A stretch of DNA of 64,000 nucleotides, from NCBI GenBank assembly GCA_031213475.1, contig JARUPZ010000020.1, forward strand, positions 2,658,975-2,722,974. Reading direction: 5' to 3'. Positions within the stretch are counted from its first letter, which is position 1; every line of letters begins with the position of its first letter. A program made the position numbers and the translations under genes. Shown in pieces: positions 21,111 through 32,429 of the stretch. The notes under the pieces are model-generated. The model saw only the letters and a list, made by a program, of their open reading frames with translations, did no database searches and had not been told where the DNA came from. This DNA is from Nereocystis luetkeana (taxonomy: Eukaryota; Sar; Phaeophyceae; Laminariales; Laminariaceae).

Positions 21111-21226
21111 CTGCAGTCTCGTGTTGGGGACAGACACAACAACTCAAATTATAGTATTAGCGCGCGAGCGTGAAAGGCGATTATTTTTTTGCGTGGTTTT
21201 ATAAGGAGACTTCAAAACGAACCGTA

Positions 21227-21317
21227 CGTTTAGAACCGCAGCCCCATTTTGGGGACAAACCAGTCAAATTTGGTGTAGTTTGTCCGCAAAACGAGACTGC
21301 GGTTCTAAAAGGGTTAA
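21227..21317. repeat. MITE-B copy 8
   Basis: TTTAGAACCGCAGCCCCA to GCGGTTCTAAAAGGGTTAA. Confidence 0.9.
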
Positions 21318-21715
21318 GGCCTTAAGTTTGTTTGTTGTGTAATCGTGAAGTACTCGCACGCCGTCTTAAATACCAGGTAGTGTGTATACCTGGTACCTGG
21401 TACAGTATATGTATGTGTGTGTGATCGTGTGTCCATTCGACATTTTTCTCGGCCAACTTTGTCCACCGCGCTGAACGCGCACGGCACCAACCAATCAATG
21501 TTAATTCCGCGGCGGGGTCTGTGCACGCACACACAGGAACGGAACGTTCCTGTGCGGGCGCTGTTTTGTGTACCAGGTAAGTCGTTCAGAGTTGGTCGAG
21601 CTGATGCGGCAACGTGTGTGGGCCCATGGCTGGGCCATGTTTTACAAGTTAGTTCTGAAACACGTCAGCTGCGAGTTCGAGTGATAAAAAAAGGTATTAT
21701 TACGGGGGACCGGTC

Positions 21716-22055
21716 GCCCCGGTGGTTCAAGTGGTTAACCTCGAATTCTACTTGTTTGAGTCCTGTGTTCGAGCCCCAGGTGGGTCGGACTTTGACTTTA
21801 TTTGCAAAAATAAAAATGAAAAAAGGATTCAATTGTTGAGAGCGCCTTGCAGCGTGGGTAGGCACAATTCGATGCCAGTCGACGAGGGAAGAAAAGGCTG
21901 AAATCTTCTCGCGATAAAAATGAAGGCACGTACCGTAGCGGGAAGGGGGGAGAAGAGCCTGCTATGTGACCCCGGATCTGAGTCACGAGTTGGAAGGAGC
22001 GAGAGAAGAAGATGTGCGAAGCGAATGAATGGGATGAGAAAAAAAGAAAGAAAAG
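21716..22055 (+). repeat. SINE-1, full length
   Basis: Same head (GGTGGTTCAAGTGG; TGTTCGAGCCC) and body as the 11.1-kb copy; A-rich tail AAAAAAAGAAAGAAAAG. Confidence 0.88.
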
Positions 22056-22090
22056 TTAATAGGACCAAATAAATACTGTTGGTAAAAAAC

Positions 22091-22155
22091 TACCAGGTAT
22101 GAAATAAATGCCGAATTTCGGAAAAATGCCGAAAAAAACTAAAAAACAGCCCGTA
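22091..22155 (+). repeat. MITE-E, one arm
   Basis: ATGCCGAATTTCGGAAAAAT and AAAAAACAGCCCGTATTA match the right arm of the 2.6-kb copy. Confidence 0.6.
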
Positions 22156-22164
22156 TTACAGCAG

Positions 22165-22171
22165 CAGTTAC

Positions 22172-22202
<31 letters not shown>
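22165..22202. repeat. (TAG)n microsatellite
   Basis: About eleven TAG units after GTTAC. Confidence 0.9.
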
Positions 22203-22203
<1 letters not shown>

Positions 22204-22375
22204 CTGTACTTCGGATATTTTGAGATAAACGACATTATTATTAACTGTTACTTGAGACCGCGAAAATAAACAGTCTATATACGCTTGACCCAACCACCAT
22301 CTATCTCGCTCTATTTCTACAACGAACGGCCGTTGGCACCATCGCTTGGAGACGAACCGAAGATAGATGAATGAC

Positions 22376-22870
22376 ATGACGGCAGTGTTCCGGAGAACGC
22401 CAAACTGGGTAATAGCGGTGGGGCCAGACGCCCTTCTGGCCAAGTTGCTGAAGCTCGACCACCCCGAATTAATCCGGTATACCATGGTACTTTCACAACG
22501 TATATATTGTACCTGTCGACGCGCGGAGATAACGGGTGGCGCCTCCCAGCAATGGAAAAATGCGACCATTAAGGCCCTTCACAAAAAGAAGGATCGCTCT
22601 GATCGCAACGATTACCAAGGAAGTTCGCTTGTTGTTGGCAATAATTCACAGGCAGAGTATTGCTGACCCCGAGGAAAACTGCGGCTTTCGACCAGCACGA
22701 TAACCACAGTCGACACATACATGACGTTCGTCGTGTGCCGACTGCAAGGCCTTGGACGACCTAACCCCCCCCCCCCCCCCCCCGTGTACATACATCACAT
22801 ACATGTGCTTCGTCGCCCTTTTTTCAGAAAGCACATGACTCCGTCGACCGAGAGTTAGTTGGAAGGAGGC
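22376..22870 (+). pseudogene. Non-LTR reverse transcriptase fragment, N-terminal fingers/palm
   Basis: It reads GPDALLAKLLKLDHPELIRY, then QQWKNATIKALHKKKDRSD, the typical start of the RT domain. With frame changes it goes on to ENCGFRPAR (near 22,675), RLQGLGR, and QKAHDSVDRELV (near 22,825). A run of 19 C interrupts it at 22765-22783. It likely belongs to the same family as the two other LINE fragments, but covers a part they lack. Confidence 0.8.
22765..22783. repeat. C19 tract inside an RT relic
   Basis: Interrupts the reverse-transcriptase fragment just after RLQGLGR. Confidence 0.95.
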
Positions 22871-23199
22871 AGCGGAGCGATTGCCGAGACAGTTTTCAAG
22901 CAGAGGCGGGCACTGATGCTACTATCACCTCCTTCCAGGAGGGCGATTTTGGCTTCTTCCCGCTTCTCTTTTCCTTCTTGCTTATTGCCTCTTCTCTCCC
23001 TTTCTTTTTTCCTTTTTCCTCCCAGCGTCGTCCTTAGGCCAATATCTTCCTTTCCTTCGTGTTGATTTGTCCGTTCAAAAATCTGTCCAGCTTGAGTAAG
23101 TATATCTCCTTCCTGACGGCCTTTCTTTCTGGTCTCCTTGCGTCATTTTTATTCTATTTGACGTCAGTGTGTTTTTGGTTGTCTTTTTGGTCTCATTTT

Positions 23200-23277
23200 C
23201 TTGTCTTGCTTGTGTTGTTTTGCTTTCGTACCCCGTACGCCGGCATTCACCTGCGTGGCCCATGGAGTTTGCGATTT
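23200..23277 (+). repeat. Repeat J copy 3
   Basis: CTTGTCTTGCTTGTGTTG, CGTACCCCGTACGC, GAGTTTGCGA. Confidence 0.65.
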
Positions 23278-23279
23278 TT

Positions 23280-24690
23280 CGTTGTTGTTGCTGTTGTACC
23301 TATTCCAGTTTCTGAAAAAAGGGTTTGCCTGAGCCACTGTTTGCTGCCGTGCGTATATAATATTGTGACGATCTTCTCTGCAAGACGCGCCAAGCAGCGA
23401 GCTTTTAGTTAGCTCTTTGGACAGGAGGTGATATAGGGGTATGCATCGTCGTTTGTGTGCCCGATAAGTACTGAGACTGATGATGATATCGTTGAAAGGT
23501 GATCTTATATTTCAGGTCAGAACCAAAAATAAATGCCGACTGCCTGGGGATTCGTAAGTTTATCACTCCTGGATGCACGCACACACATGGGCGTGTGCAT
23601 GAAACATAATGAATAAGGGCGTTGGGCTTGAGGTTTTAGAGTTAGTTGTCTCTGCGTGGGCGACGAGCCTGTATTTCTTCTGAAGCAGTTGATATTAGTT
23701 TTGTGTTTTCGTCATATTGTCTGTCCCATTCAGTGTTCCAATTCGCACCAAGACTGACAATGCGACATAAAATTGCCTATTTGTTTTTCTTTACCGCGAT
23801 TGATCGCGAACTGAAAGAATAAGCGTATGCATGTATCTCGCGATCCAGGAAAAAAGGATGGTGGCGCTGCTCCTGCAGTGTTTTACAGAGACTTTCGGAG
23901 GCGCTTTTGCATTTCAAATACTTCGTGATCGTGGGAATGTTTTTCAAGGGTCATCAAGGGAGACGAGGTCCGTGTGGGGGACGGGACGGTCGGGTTTCGC
24001 TCGCCGCAGGCGGGACATTGCTAACCCCCCCATAGTGATGGCAGTGGAAACCCCATCGTCAAAGTTGTTGCCTCCCGTTGTGAAGGGGAGGGGAAACGCG
24101 CCAACTTGCTTCTTGCTTGGGATATGAATGGAACGGGAAGCTGCTGCTATGTTTCATTCACGTACGTGGTGGTGTGGGTGTCGAACGTGACGCCACGACG
24201 GGGATGGAACGGGACTGACTTGCGTGTCGTATCTAGGAAGTAAGTGGGAAACAGTGGGGAAATGCGGGGGGGGAAACTATGTGGGGATACTCGTGGCGGG
24301 AGACAACAATGGGGGCGCAACGTAAAACGACATCGGGGAATATACGGGACTGCTCAACGGAACGCGGGAGACACCGCCCAGCAAATCAGAAACCAAGGCA
24401 TGCATACCGCATAGGTGCGCCGCTGGGAATTTCTTGACGTATGTATATCAGATGCACCGTTGTTGATATTACCATTCAATCAACTATCTATCTGTAGAAA
24501 CCCCTGACGTCTGCCTGTTTTTCCCAGCCCCGGCACCGATCACTTCTTTTACGGCAGCACCGTTGATCACCAGTGATCTGCTTGGCTGTGGGAGAGCCTC
24601 AGTCGGCATACAGAGCCACCGGAGGGGCCCCCCATCGCCCTTGGCGTGGGTAGCGGGCGCGTTCTCTCCCTCTAAAGGACCCACGGGAAA
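23280..24690. other. Unassigned stretch
   Basis: No motif, repeat family or convincing frame seen. Confidence 0.5.
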
Positions 24691-24906
24691 ACTCTTGAAC
24701 TCTTGTGGTTCTTCCCGTCATCTGCCCAAGATTCAGAATAATGCCAGTTATGGTATAGCACATGTGTCTGTGGGCATGCCACTAAGAGGTTCTCTGAACG
24801 AGCGACGGGAGAACTCTTAGGGTTCTTCCCGTCATCCAATCAAATATTTTAAATGATGCCAGCTGTGGTAAGGTGCGTGCGTGCGTGTGTGGGCGTGCCA
24901 CTGGGA
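24691..24906. repeat. Two-copy tandem duplication of about 110 bp
   Basis: TTCTTCCCGTCATC, AATGCCAGTTATGGTA and GGGCATGCCACTAAGAGG recur as TTCTTCCCGTCATC, GATGCCAGCTGTGGTA and GGGCGTGCCACTGGGATG. Confidence 0.8.
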
Positions 24907-25185
24907 TGTTAGTGGGAATAAGGTGGGAATGGGAATTGGAATGGGAACGGGAGAAGCCGTGCCCACAGTGGGAATGGGAATGAGAGAAGCCGTGCCCACA
25001 ACGGGAATGAGAAGCGCTGGGATGGGGGGGTGCTAGATCGGGCCATTACGGAGCAAGTGGTTGCTAAACTCATCGTGAGATAGATGGGCAGGATGGGAAT
25101 GAGGAGCTTCAAACTCACGGTGGGATTCCCGACCCATTCCCATTTCCGTCCAATCTACAATGGGGATTCCCGTCCCACTGTTTCC
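24906..25185. repeat. GGGAAT-rich cryptic repeat
   Basis: GGGAATGGGAATTGGAATGG and GAAGCCGTGCCCACA recur; later units are TCCCGTCCCA. Confidence 0.75.
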
Positions 25186-25199
25186 CGTGATAAGCCTTG

Positions 25200-25720
25200 A
25201 TTTGTTTCGCGACCTCGAGTAATACGTATCGCGATTCTATCGTGATTACATCGTCATCGCCAAACGCGATTTACAACACTGGTCGCATCTACCCAGGGGA
25301 GGGCGGGGGGGGGGGTGTACTCGATAGGAGAGACGTATTCGATCTCATGCATGGCCGTAGTCGTATGACCATAGACCCTCGCATCCCTACAACAATGCCG
25401 GGACGGAGCATGTCGGGTTTTCCCCGACCAGGCAGACATTGCTTGCACCAAGCGCGAAGCGCCGTGAGGTGTCTGGCGAGTCGCATGAAGGGTGAGCTGC
25501 ATCCTACTACTAAGAACCGCTTTTGAGGCGAACTTGCATATATATGGACAATAGCTTCAATGAGTTGATTTAATTTCCGGTGTAGGCATTTCCAGAGACA
25601 GCAACGGGAGTACTATGTAACTGCCTCTTGGGTGCCTTACCTTGAACACTTCGTGATACGATCATTCTCAATTGTGCGGAGGAAAGGTTATTTACCTCGC
25701 ACGGGGGGGGGGGGGGGGGG
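25200..25720 (+). repeat. Repeat G copy 1
   Basis: Shares CATGCATGGCCGTAGTCGTA, GACCATAGACCCTCGCATCC, TTGCTTGCACCAAGCGCGAA and CGTGATACGATCATTCTC with copies at 35 and 60 kb. Ends in G18. Confidence 0.75.
25703..25720. repeat. G18 tract
   Basis: At the end of repeat G copy 1. Confidence 0.95.
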
Positions 25721-25844
25721 TGTAATGAACGAGTTAATATTTGATTGTTCGGCTCGTTCTGCGTGTTTGTCTCCCGCAACTCCTGCGAGGGGGCACGACA
25801 CTTTTTTTTCTTTCTTTCTCGATCTGTTTTGTTAAGTGTCTTTT

Positions 25845-26092
25845 GTTGTCTCTCTTTCATAGAGTGTGTATATGTCGTGCCTGTCGTATCAAGTACGACC
25901 TGAAAGGCGCTGCCTTTCTGCTTACTGCATAGCAATATGGTATCACGGTGTCGTAGCCTTGTGCCCACAGACTCTACAGCTCTATAGACTCTAGAGCTAA
26001 TATCTCTCTAGGATGAAAGAACCGGCACGGACACTGGCTGTGCCGGATGGCGACGTGTAGAAAGGACGATTTAATGTCAAGAACACACACGT
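25845..26092 (-). repeat. Repeat D copy, inverted
   Basis: End part TTTCATAGAGTGTGTATATG and start part GACGATTTAATGTCAAGAAC. Confidence 0.75.
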
Positions 26093-26217
26093 TGTGCATA
26101 CCTACATATTTCTTCCCCTGTTTGGTTTCACCCGCCCCCTTTCTCTCGTGTTGCTCTCGTTCAACGCACAGCAGTATTATCTGGACTACTCGAGTGTGCG
26201 TGTTGGGCCTGTCGCAA

Positions 26218-26394
26218 TCAGTTCGCACGATGGCATGACGTTGCATTTTGTCAAAGTTTCGTCTACTACTACTGTCGTATTCAGTTCGTACGATGGCATG
26301 GCGTTGCATTTTGTCCAAGTTTCGTCTACTCCTGTCGTATTCAGTTCGTACGATGGCATGACGTTGCGTTTCGTCCAAGTTTCGTCTAGTACTC
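26218..26394. repeat. Three-unit tandem repeat of 60-63 bp
   Basis: CAGTTCGTACGATGGCATG and CCAAGTTTCGTCTA occur in each unit. Unit lengths differ by exactly 3 nt. Confidence 0.9.
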
Positions 26395-26442
26395 TCATTG
26401 TACTGCATTATTACGAAATTACAACGTAGAAGACACCTGTGT

Positions 26443-26563
26443 CGTGGTTCTGTGGCCACAGAGCTTGCGTCCCCCTAGGATGAAGATACCGGCACGAACG
26501 CAGGGTGTGCTGGAGGTCGAGGGGTAGGAAGAACGAACGGTTTCATGTGAAGAACACACACAG
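26443..26563 (-). repeat. Repeat D copy, inverted
   Basis: CTGTGGCCACAGAGCTTG, GATGAAGATACCGGCACG, GGTTTCATGTGAAGAAC. Confidence 0.8.
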
Positions 26564-27505
26564 CACCGCGAGCGGTAATGATACCGAAAATCGCTCGTTC
26601 GTGTTTTTTTGCGGTTTTGTAGAGAGTTCGCTGCACACGCGCCGGAAGACAACGGAGGTCACTACAGCAGCATAGGTATACCTCGTAGTCTTCACGAACA
26701 GCCATTCACTACAACCCAACCACTGGAAGGCTGCACACGATTCAGCTGAAATGAATGAGGCTGCACGAGAAACCGAGGGTGTGATTGAACACATTCATTC
26801 GCATACCTGGTACCAGGTAATTGGTAGTCGAAGGGCCGATGAACACACACTCTACCTACTACTTGGCGGTGTGCTGCTGCCGCTGTACATGCTATAGGCA
26901 CACACACTCACAACCATTGGTCGATAGTATCATCGCTGTGCATTCTATGAACATAAATATCCATCCTGATACACGCCGGTGCCATTGTTGTTGTTGTGCG
27001 CGAGATATCACAGGTACCATATATATAGTTTGTTTTTGCCCATTGAAACATAATAACGCAATACTTGAAAGTACAGAGTATGGGATGTATGCGCCTAGAG
27101 GTGCTCGAAAGGGTCCAGGCACGTGTGTGAAGACCTTTCGATCAAGAAACTGTCTTTAAAAAGGTAGGCACACTATTCACAGGCCTTCAGGCGTTAGCCT
27201 GAATACGCGCCCACCTGAAACAAAATTGCCGGCGGCACGCCTATCTCCGCACCATGCCCGCCTGCAAGAGCCTGCGGCGTGCTTGAAAGGCGAGGGGCCC
27301 ACTGTTGTTGTAGTTCATGTCCCCTCTTCTACTTGCCCAACATACTCCTGTATTTTACATAGCAGGTATGCCAAGAAACAACACGTCCCTCTAGGGCGTC
27401 GTCGGTTAGATGCTTGAGAAGTTCCATAATATCACGACTGCAAACAATCTTGAAAGCCTACCAGAACGCGATACCACCTCACCCACTCTCGTTAGTAAGG
27501 AAGCC
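26564..27505. other. Unassigned stretch
   Basis: Two overlapping TACCWGGTA motifs at 26804-26819; otherwise nothing recognised. Confidence 0.5.
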
Positions 27506-27579
27506 CTACATAAAAACCTATATATGTAACCATTGCTAGTAACAATAGTTGGTCCTATTAACTATGGTCCCTCGTAATA
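27506..27579 (-). repeat. MITE-A copy 8, left end missing
   Basis: Starts at ACATAAAAACCTATATATG and ends GGTCCCTCGTAATA; about 35 bp of the left arm are absent. Confidence 0.82.
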
Positions 27580-28099
27580 GAGCTCTGGGAAGCTTGTGAA
27601 GCGGTGCCCGCCGGGGGGGTGCATGCCGGCCCCAGTTCCCGCGCCTGTCGCTCTGGTGGTACAGCGCGGACCAACCCCGCGCGGTATACCTGTAATCTGG
27701 GCTGTGCCTTACCTGGTCACCAGGGAGCGACCCGATCATTATCGCGTACCAGATACACACCAGATGGCGTACACACCAGCATGGGCTGTTATAAGCGCCG
27801 AACCGGTACTCGTTCGATTGGCGGGGGAGGCAATTTTGTTTTCAAGCCAGAACGTTTAAACCTTGTTTGTTTGGCTCTCTCTCCGTTCGCGTTTTACTTT
27901 GTCTGTTCCGCTGTTTCTGTAGTATTCTGACTCGACGTCCTGGATCATTTGATGTAAGCAGGATGAGGCCTCCTGCGTCGATCCGTGGCCTCGCCCATAC
28001 TTCGTTGCGTCGTTGGATATGTTTGTTGTTGTGTTTTCTCTTGAAAGACCACTGGTCGGATACACGTAGTCGTCTCACCCAAACTTCTTTATGCTTGCC

Positions 28100-28721
28100 T
28101 CAAACTCGCCTCGCACATGCTGCGAAATCGTTTTCGAACTCGGGCGACAGAGGAAGCCGGCTAGCGTCCGCGTAGCTCTGGCCCCGTTTTCTCTTGCAAC
28201 CCTGGACCCGGCCACCAGAAGTAGCGCAATTGTAGTACTTTGCTATTGCCTCCGTCTTCCAACCCCTGATTTGCATGATCTCATCCACCGCCGTCCAGGC
28301 CAGGAATCGGATGAGGGAGCCACCCACTCGAAAGGAGTGCATCGCGAAATGGTCCGGCAGGCCCGCCTCTCGCAAATGGGTCTGCAGGGAAGCGGTCACA
28401 CGGGCTGCAGAGAGGGGCCGAGAACCCCGCCCCCCCTCCATCGTAGCCACGGGGAAAATATGCCCGACGGTTCCATCCCACCCAGTCCGTTGCGCGGCAG
28501 ATCTGTACACCGTAAACGCCCGGCTCGCGCACGTCTCCGGGCAGACCCGGTCTGCCAACACTACCACCTACCTCGCTAGAAGTACGAAGCGTCTTACCCA
28601 ACTGAAAACTAAAAATTAGGCCTCTAGGCTCTGGGAGCCGCAGGACTAGCGACCCCAGAGTAAAGGAGATGTCGTGTCCCCTGCGGCATCGAGACAAAGG
28701 CCAGTGCATACTGGGCAACAT
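28100..28721 (-). pseudogene. Tyrosine recombinase (Crypton/DIRS-like) with a frameshift
   Basis: The 3' frame (28567-28100) codes for a catalytic domain with HSFR at 77-80, RGW at 101-103 and AKYYN with candidate Tyr 111/112, the H-x-x-R, H/W and Y pattern of tyrosine recombinases. The upstream part (28721 to about 28575) lies in another frame and reads FTLGSLVLRLPEPRGL then QLGKTLRTSSEV, which continues naturally into VVLADRVCPETCASRAF. One indel near 28,570 therefore breaks the gene. A region up to 29,239 on the same strand may be older element sequence. No RT/RNase H of a DIRS element was found nearby, so Crypton and DIRS cannot be told apart. Confidence 0.75.
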
Positions 28722-29925
28722 CTCTCGTCGGAGAGATACGCTCCGCCAGCCTACCAGCTACCAGCTACTACTGCGCCCGCGACCACATGTCGCTCAGCAA
28801 TCCCATGAGTGTATGCTCCAAAATTGGAGCTGCCTGGTCCATCGGTACCCCGACCTGCTTTTGCTCCTCGGACACAAAGGTGACAATATGAATCTGCTAA
28901 TGGGTTCGCGCAAGGGTTTCCTACCCGGCGGACCGGGTCCCACTCTTCTTCCCCTTTTCCGTGTTCTTTCATGGCCATTTTAGGCTTGGAGACAAACCCT
29001 TTTCGGATTGACTCAGTCGCGTGGCGTCTTGAGCATAAGGACCCCGGCAGGCATGCGTCGTTGCCCGCCCGGCCTACGCCTGGGCGAGACGTCTCTTGCA
29101 CCAACTTGGTGTCTTTTTCGCTGGTTGTCGAGGTAGCAGAGAAAAACGATTTTGCCCGAGTTTTCGCTAAAAATAACGCCCGGGGGACGTTTATTATACT
29201 GTCCATATCACATTCTTGTGGTATCCGTTCGTCCGGCAATGACCCGTCGTCTCGTCGTGTTATCTTTGCGGTCTACACGCAAAGAAACCAGCCCATATAC
29301 TAGAGCGGGGTCCCGTGATACACGGGGGCCACCAACCACACTGCGGATGGGCCCGGCCGTGATCGTTAAGGCCCGGCCAGCACAAACATATTTTATGTAA
29401 GGTTTCCCTTTTTTATCCCTTATGGTTTTCTTTTCTTCCGGGAATGTTTATGAGATTGCTCAGCGCTGAAGCTCGTGCATCGTCCTGATGGGCAGAAACA
29501 AGTACTGTTCATACCATAATAGCATAATAGACTTCTTGCTCTACGAGTTTCAAGCCAAACCATAAATGAACGAATTCAGCCTTCTTATCCTAAACAGGTA
29601 TATATACCAGTAGTAGTACGTAGTGTAGGTCTACTTTTTTTTTCGTACGCGGTACGCACTCCGTATGTATGCATGATATAATTTCAAGTTTGGATGAATT
29701 TGTTACGAGGGGCTGCAATATTTTGTTGCCCACACACAGTATAGCTAGCTGTGTGCCCGATGCCTGGAATTATTTTTGCACCGCACACAAAGAAAGGCAA
29801 GCCTATCCCGTTCGTTACATGATGAACGGAGTGTACGGGTAGCAGCAGCATTGCGTCACATGATACATGCATGTCCTATGCATATATATGCTCGAGCTGT
29901 CGCGCTCAATATTCTACTATAGGAG
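28722..29925. other. Possible older part of the recombinase element, then spacer
   Basis: A minus frame 29239-28751 (YCHLCVRGAKAGRGTDGPG) is long for chance and directly upstream of the recombinase, but no domain is recognised. Confidence 0.4.
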
Positions 29926-30182
29926 AGGAGTTCTACGATGGATGTTCACTCTGAATTTTCTGAGGCTTCCCACTTGAGGAGCTCCATACTAATAGTGAGT
30001 CCACCGAAAACTGATTGGAGCAAAAAATCAAGTCGAACCCCGACGAAGAATCCCATGGCCCACGTATACAAACAACATCATTTTTCGAAACAAGACCGGC
30101 ATTCCGACGATTTTGGACTAATGAGCCCCTTTATTCAGAAAACTTTCTAGCGGAAATGTGCTACCTCTATCGCAGAACGCGC
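29926..30182 (-). repeat. MITE-C copy 2
   Basis: TTCTACGATGGATGTTCAC to ACCTCTATCGCAGAACGC; reverse orientation. Confidence 0.9.
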
Positions 30183-30366
30183 CGAGACCCTCCGGAAATG
30201 ATTGCAGGCGTTAACGGTAACTTCGTACGGAATCAATCGAAGTACGTGTGGTGACGTCTATGAATAATTTATGCTTTATACCGGTATCGTACAATCGTCA
30301 TAGTGACATCGTACTTCTGTTTGACGTCGTGTTGTGCTTTTGTACTTTCGTGTTTTTGGAAACTAC

Positions 30367-30475
30367 TATCACGGGGAACCATAGTTAATAGGACCTACGG
30401 TGCACACAAAAACCTGTATACTTACCTATTTTTACGAACGATATTTGGTCCTGTGTACTATGGTCCCCCGTAATA
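30367..30475 (-). repeat. MITE-A copy 9
   Basis: TATCACGGGGAACCATAG to GGTCCCCCGTAATA. Confidence 0.9.
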
Positions 30476-30954
30476 CGAATTGTCTACGACCTGCATACGA
30501 AGCGTATCTAGAGAAACAAGAACACACATGCACGCACCTCAATCGAGGTCATTGTCATACCGACTTTGATAGAAAAACAGAGGGTCACCAAATAAACGTC
30601 CGATCAATGCCTACTTCGTATACCGGATAGCTTGAATATGACATTTTTGTCGAAACTTGCATATATATATATACGCTTGTACGGCCCGCCTCCACACGTG
30701 ACCAATATTCGGGTCGGGCTCGAAGTTGGCATCAAATTGTGCTCGACGCAGGCCACATCAATTGTTGTACAGAGCGTAGATTACAGCGCGACGCTTCCTG
30801 TCCGATTGGGCTAGTGTTGGATCAAACTCAAGTGCGCACGGGCGGGCGTTCGGCGCGTAGCCTAGCTCACGAGGAGCAGGCGGTGGAGCCCCAGGGCGCC
30901 ACGCGGCGGTGCAAAAGAAACACGTGAAGTGTGCTGTCATGTGCTTTGTCGGAC

Positions 30955-31063
30955 TATTACGGGGGACCATAGTTAATAGCACCAAATATTGTTAGTAAAA
31001 ATAGCGAAACATGTAGGTTTTTATGTATACCATAGGTTCGATTAGCTATGGTCCCCCGTAATA
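30955..31063 (+). repeat. MITE-A copy 10
   Basis: TATTACGGGGGACCATAG to GGTCCCCCGTAATA, full length. Confidence 0.93.
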
Positions 31064-31358
31064 GAGGCGTCCAGAACTCGGAGTGCCAGCGAAGAGCTTT
31101 CCCCCTTTGCTCTGATATAGAAGGAAGGCCATATGGGACCCTGCCATAGAGATGTACTACTGCCGCCGTATACCTGATCATATCCCGTTCCCGGATCAGT
31201 CTCCGTAGATCTTTTTGGTGCTGTCACATAGGCACCTGACACATCATTAGCGTCCAAGGACTGGTGTAGCCCTTGTTGGGCCTCAATATTCCTGCCTGAC
31301 CGGGCTAACTCTTCTAGCACCGCAGTCGCAAATACGCCACCGAGATACAATGCCACTG

Positions 31359-31469
31359 GTACGGGGGACCATAGTAAATAGGACCGGTGATATACACAAA
31401 AAAACGATATATTCCGCTATTATTATTACGAACAATGTTTGGCCCTATTTACCATAGCCCCTCGTAATT
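31359..31469 (-). repeat. MITE-A copy 11
   Basis: GTACGGGGGACCATAG to AGCCCCTCGTAATT; both terminal TAs altered. Confidence 0.85.
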
Positions 31470-31478
31470 CCTACATGG

Positions 31479-31572
31479 TACCTGGTAGTTATTATGCAGT
31501 GAGCAGAGTAGACAATGCGATGGCGTGTAGTCGTACTGGGTACGGCAGGAAGGGCATACACATCATATGAAA
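31479..31572 (+). repeat. Repeat D 3' fragment starting at a TACCTGGTA
   Basis: TATGCAGTGAGCAGAGTAG onward matches the D interior just after the insertion site seen in the 20.1-kb copy. Confidence 0.65.
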
Positions 31573-31668
31573 GAGACATAACGCAATAGACAAAAAACAG
31601 TTAGTTGGAATAATACAATTGTCGTACCCTCTCGTAGAGAACGTGGGAGACAACCCATACCAAGCTAA

Positions 31669-31765
31669 TTAACCCCTTAAGGGCCGCAGTCCCGTTTTGG
31701 GGACAAACTATTTGAAATTTGAGTGGATTGTCCCCAAAACGGGACTGCGGTTCTAAAGGGGTTAA
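31669..31765. repeat. MITE-B copy 9 with TTAA ends
   Basis: TTAACCCCTTAAGGGCCGC to GCGGTTCTAAAGGGGTTAA; long near-perfect hairpin. Confidence 0.95.
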
Positions 31766-32429
31766 AGACAATAACACACCGATGGCGTGGGGATGGAGCT
31801 AGGATGCAGCTTAGGATTTGATAATAGAATGTAATGAGAAGGAAGGAGCAAAGACAGCCAATAGTAGAGTAGACAAGCCGAAAGTTGGCACGGAAGGGAG
31901 GTAGACTTGGTGCATGGGTTTCCTTTTGTTTCCGAGGTTTTCTTCTTTCGGGAAAGTTATGAGTGATCCATGTTGAAGATCATGCTGCACATTGTCGGAT
32001 GGCAAGAGAAATAAAAATAACACTACCTACACCCAAATTGACAGCAGACTAAGAACCAAGGGCATAAATGGACAAGCCGTAGCACAAAAAAAAAACAATG
32101 AGCGAAAAACACCCTCCAGGCGGCCGCAGCAGTTTGTGGCACGAGTAGCATAGACAGGTGCTACCTACTAGTCGGTCTGGTACCTTGCCACCCTGTCGGC
32201 CGTCTCCGCCCTGCCTTTGTCAACCATGGCCCACCCCCGGAGAGGATACGTCAGACAATACGAAACAAGCAAATCACGATCTTGTCCTCCACCTGCAAGA
32301 CTCCAGCCATATGGGCAAACATACAAAGGATACAAAGTAGCAATATGTACGGAAATCACGGAGGTTCAAAGCGCAAGGACGAAAGCACAACAAAAGAAGA
32401 TTGCCTTCGAGCCAGCTGCACCAATTGGC

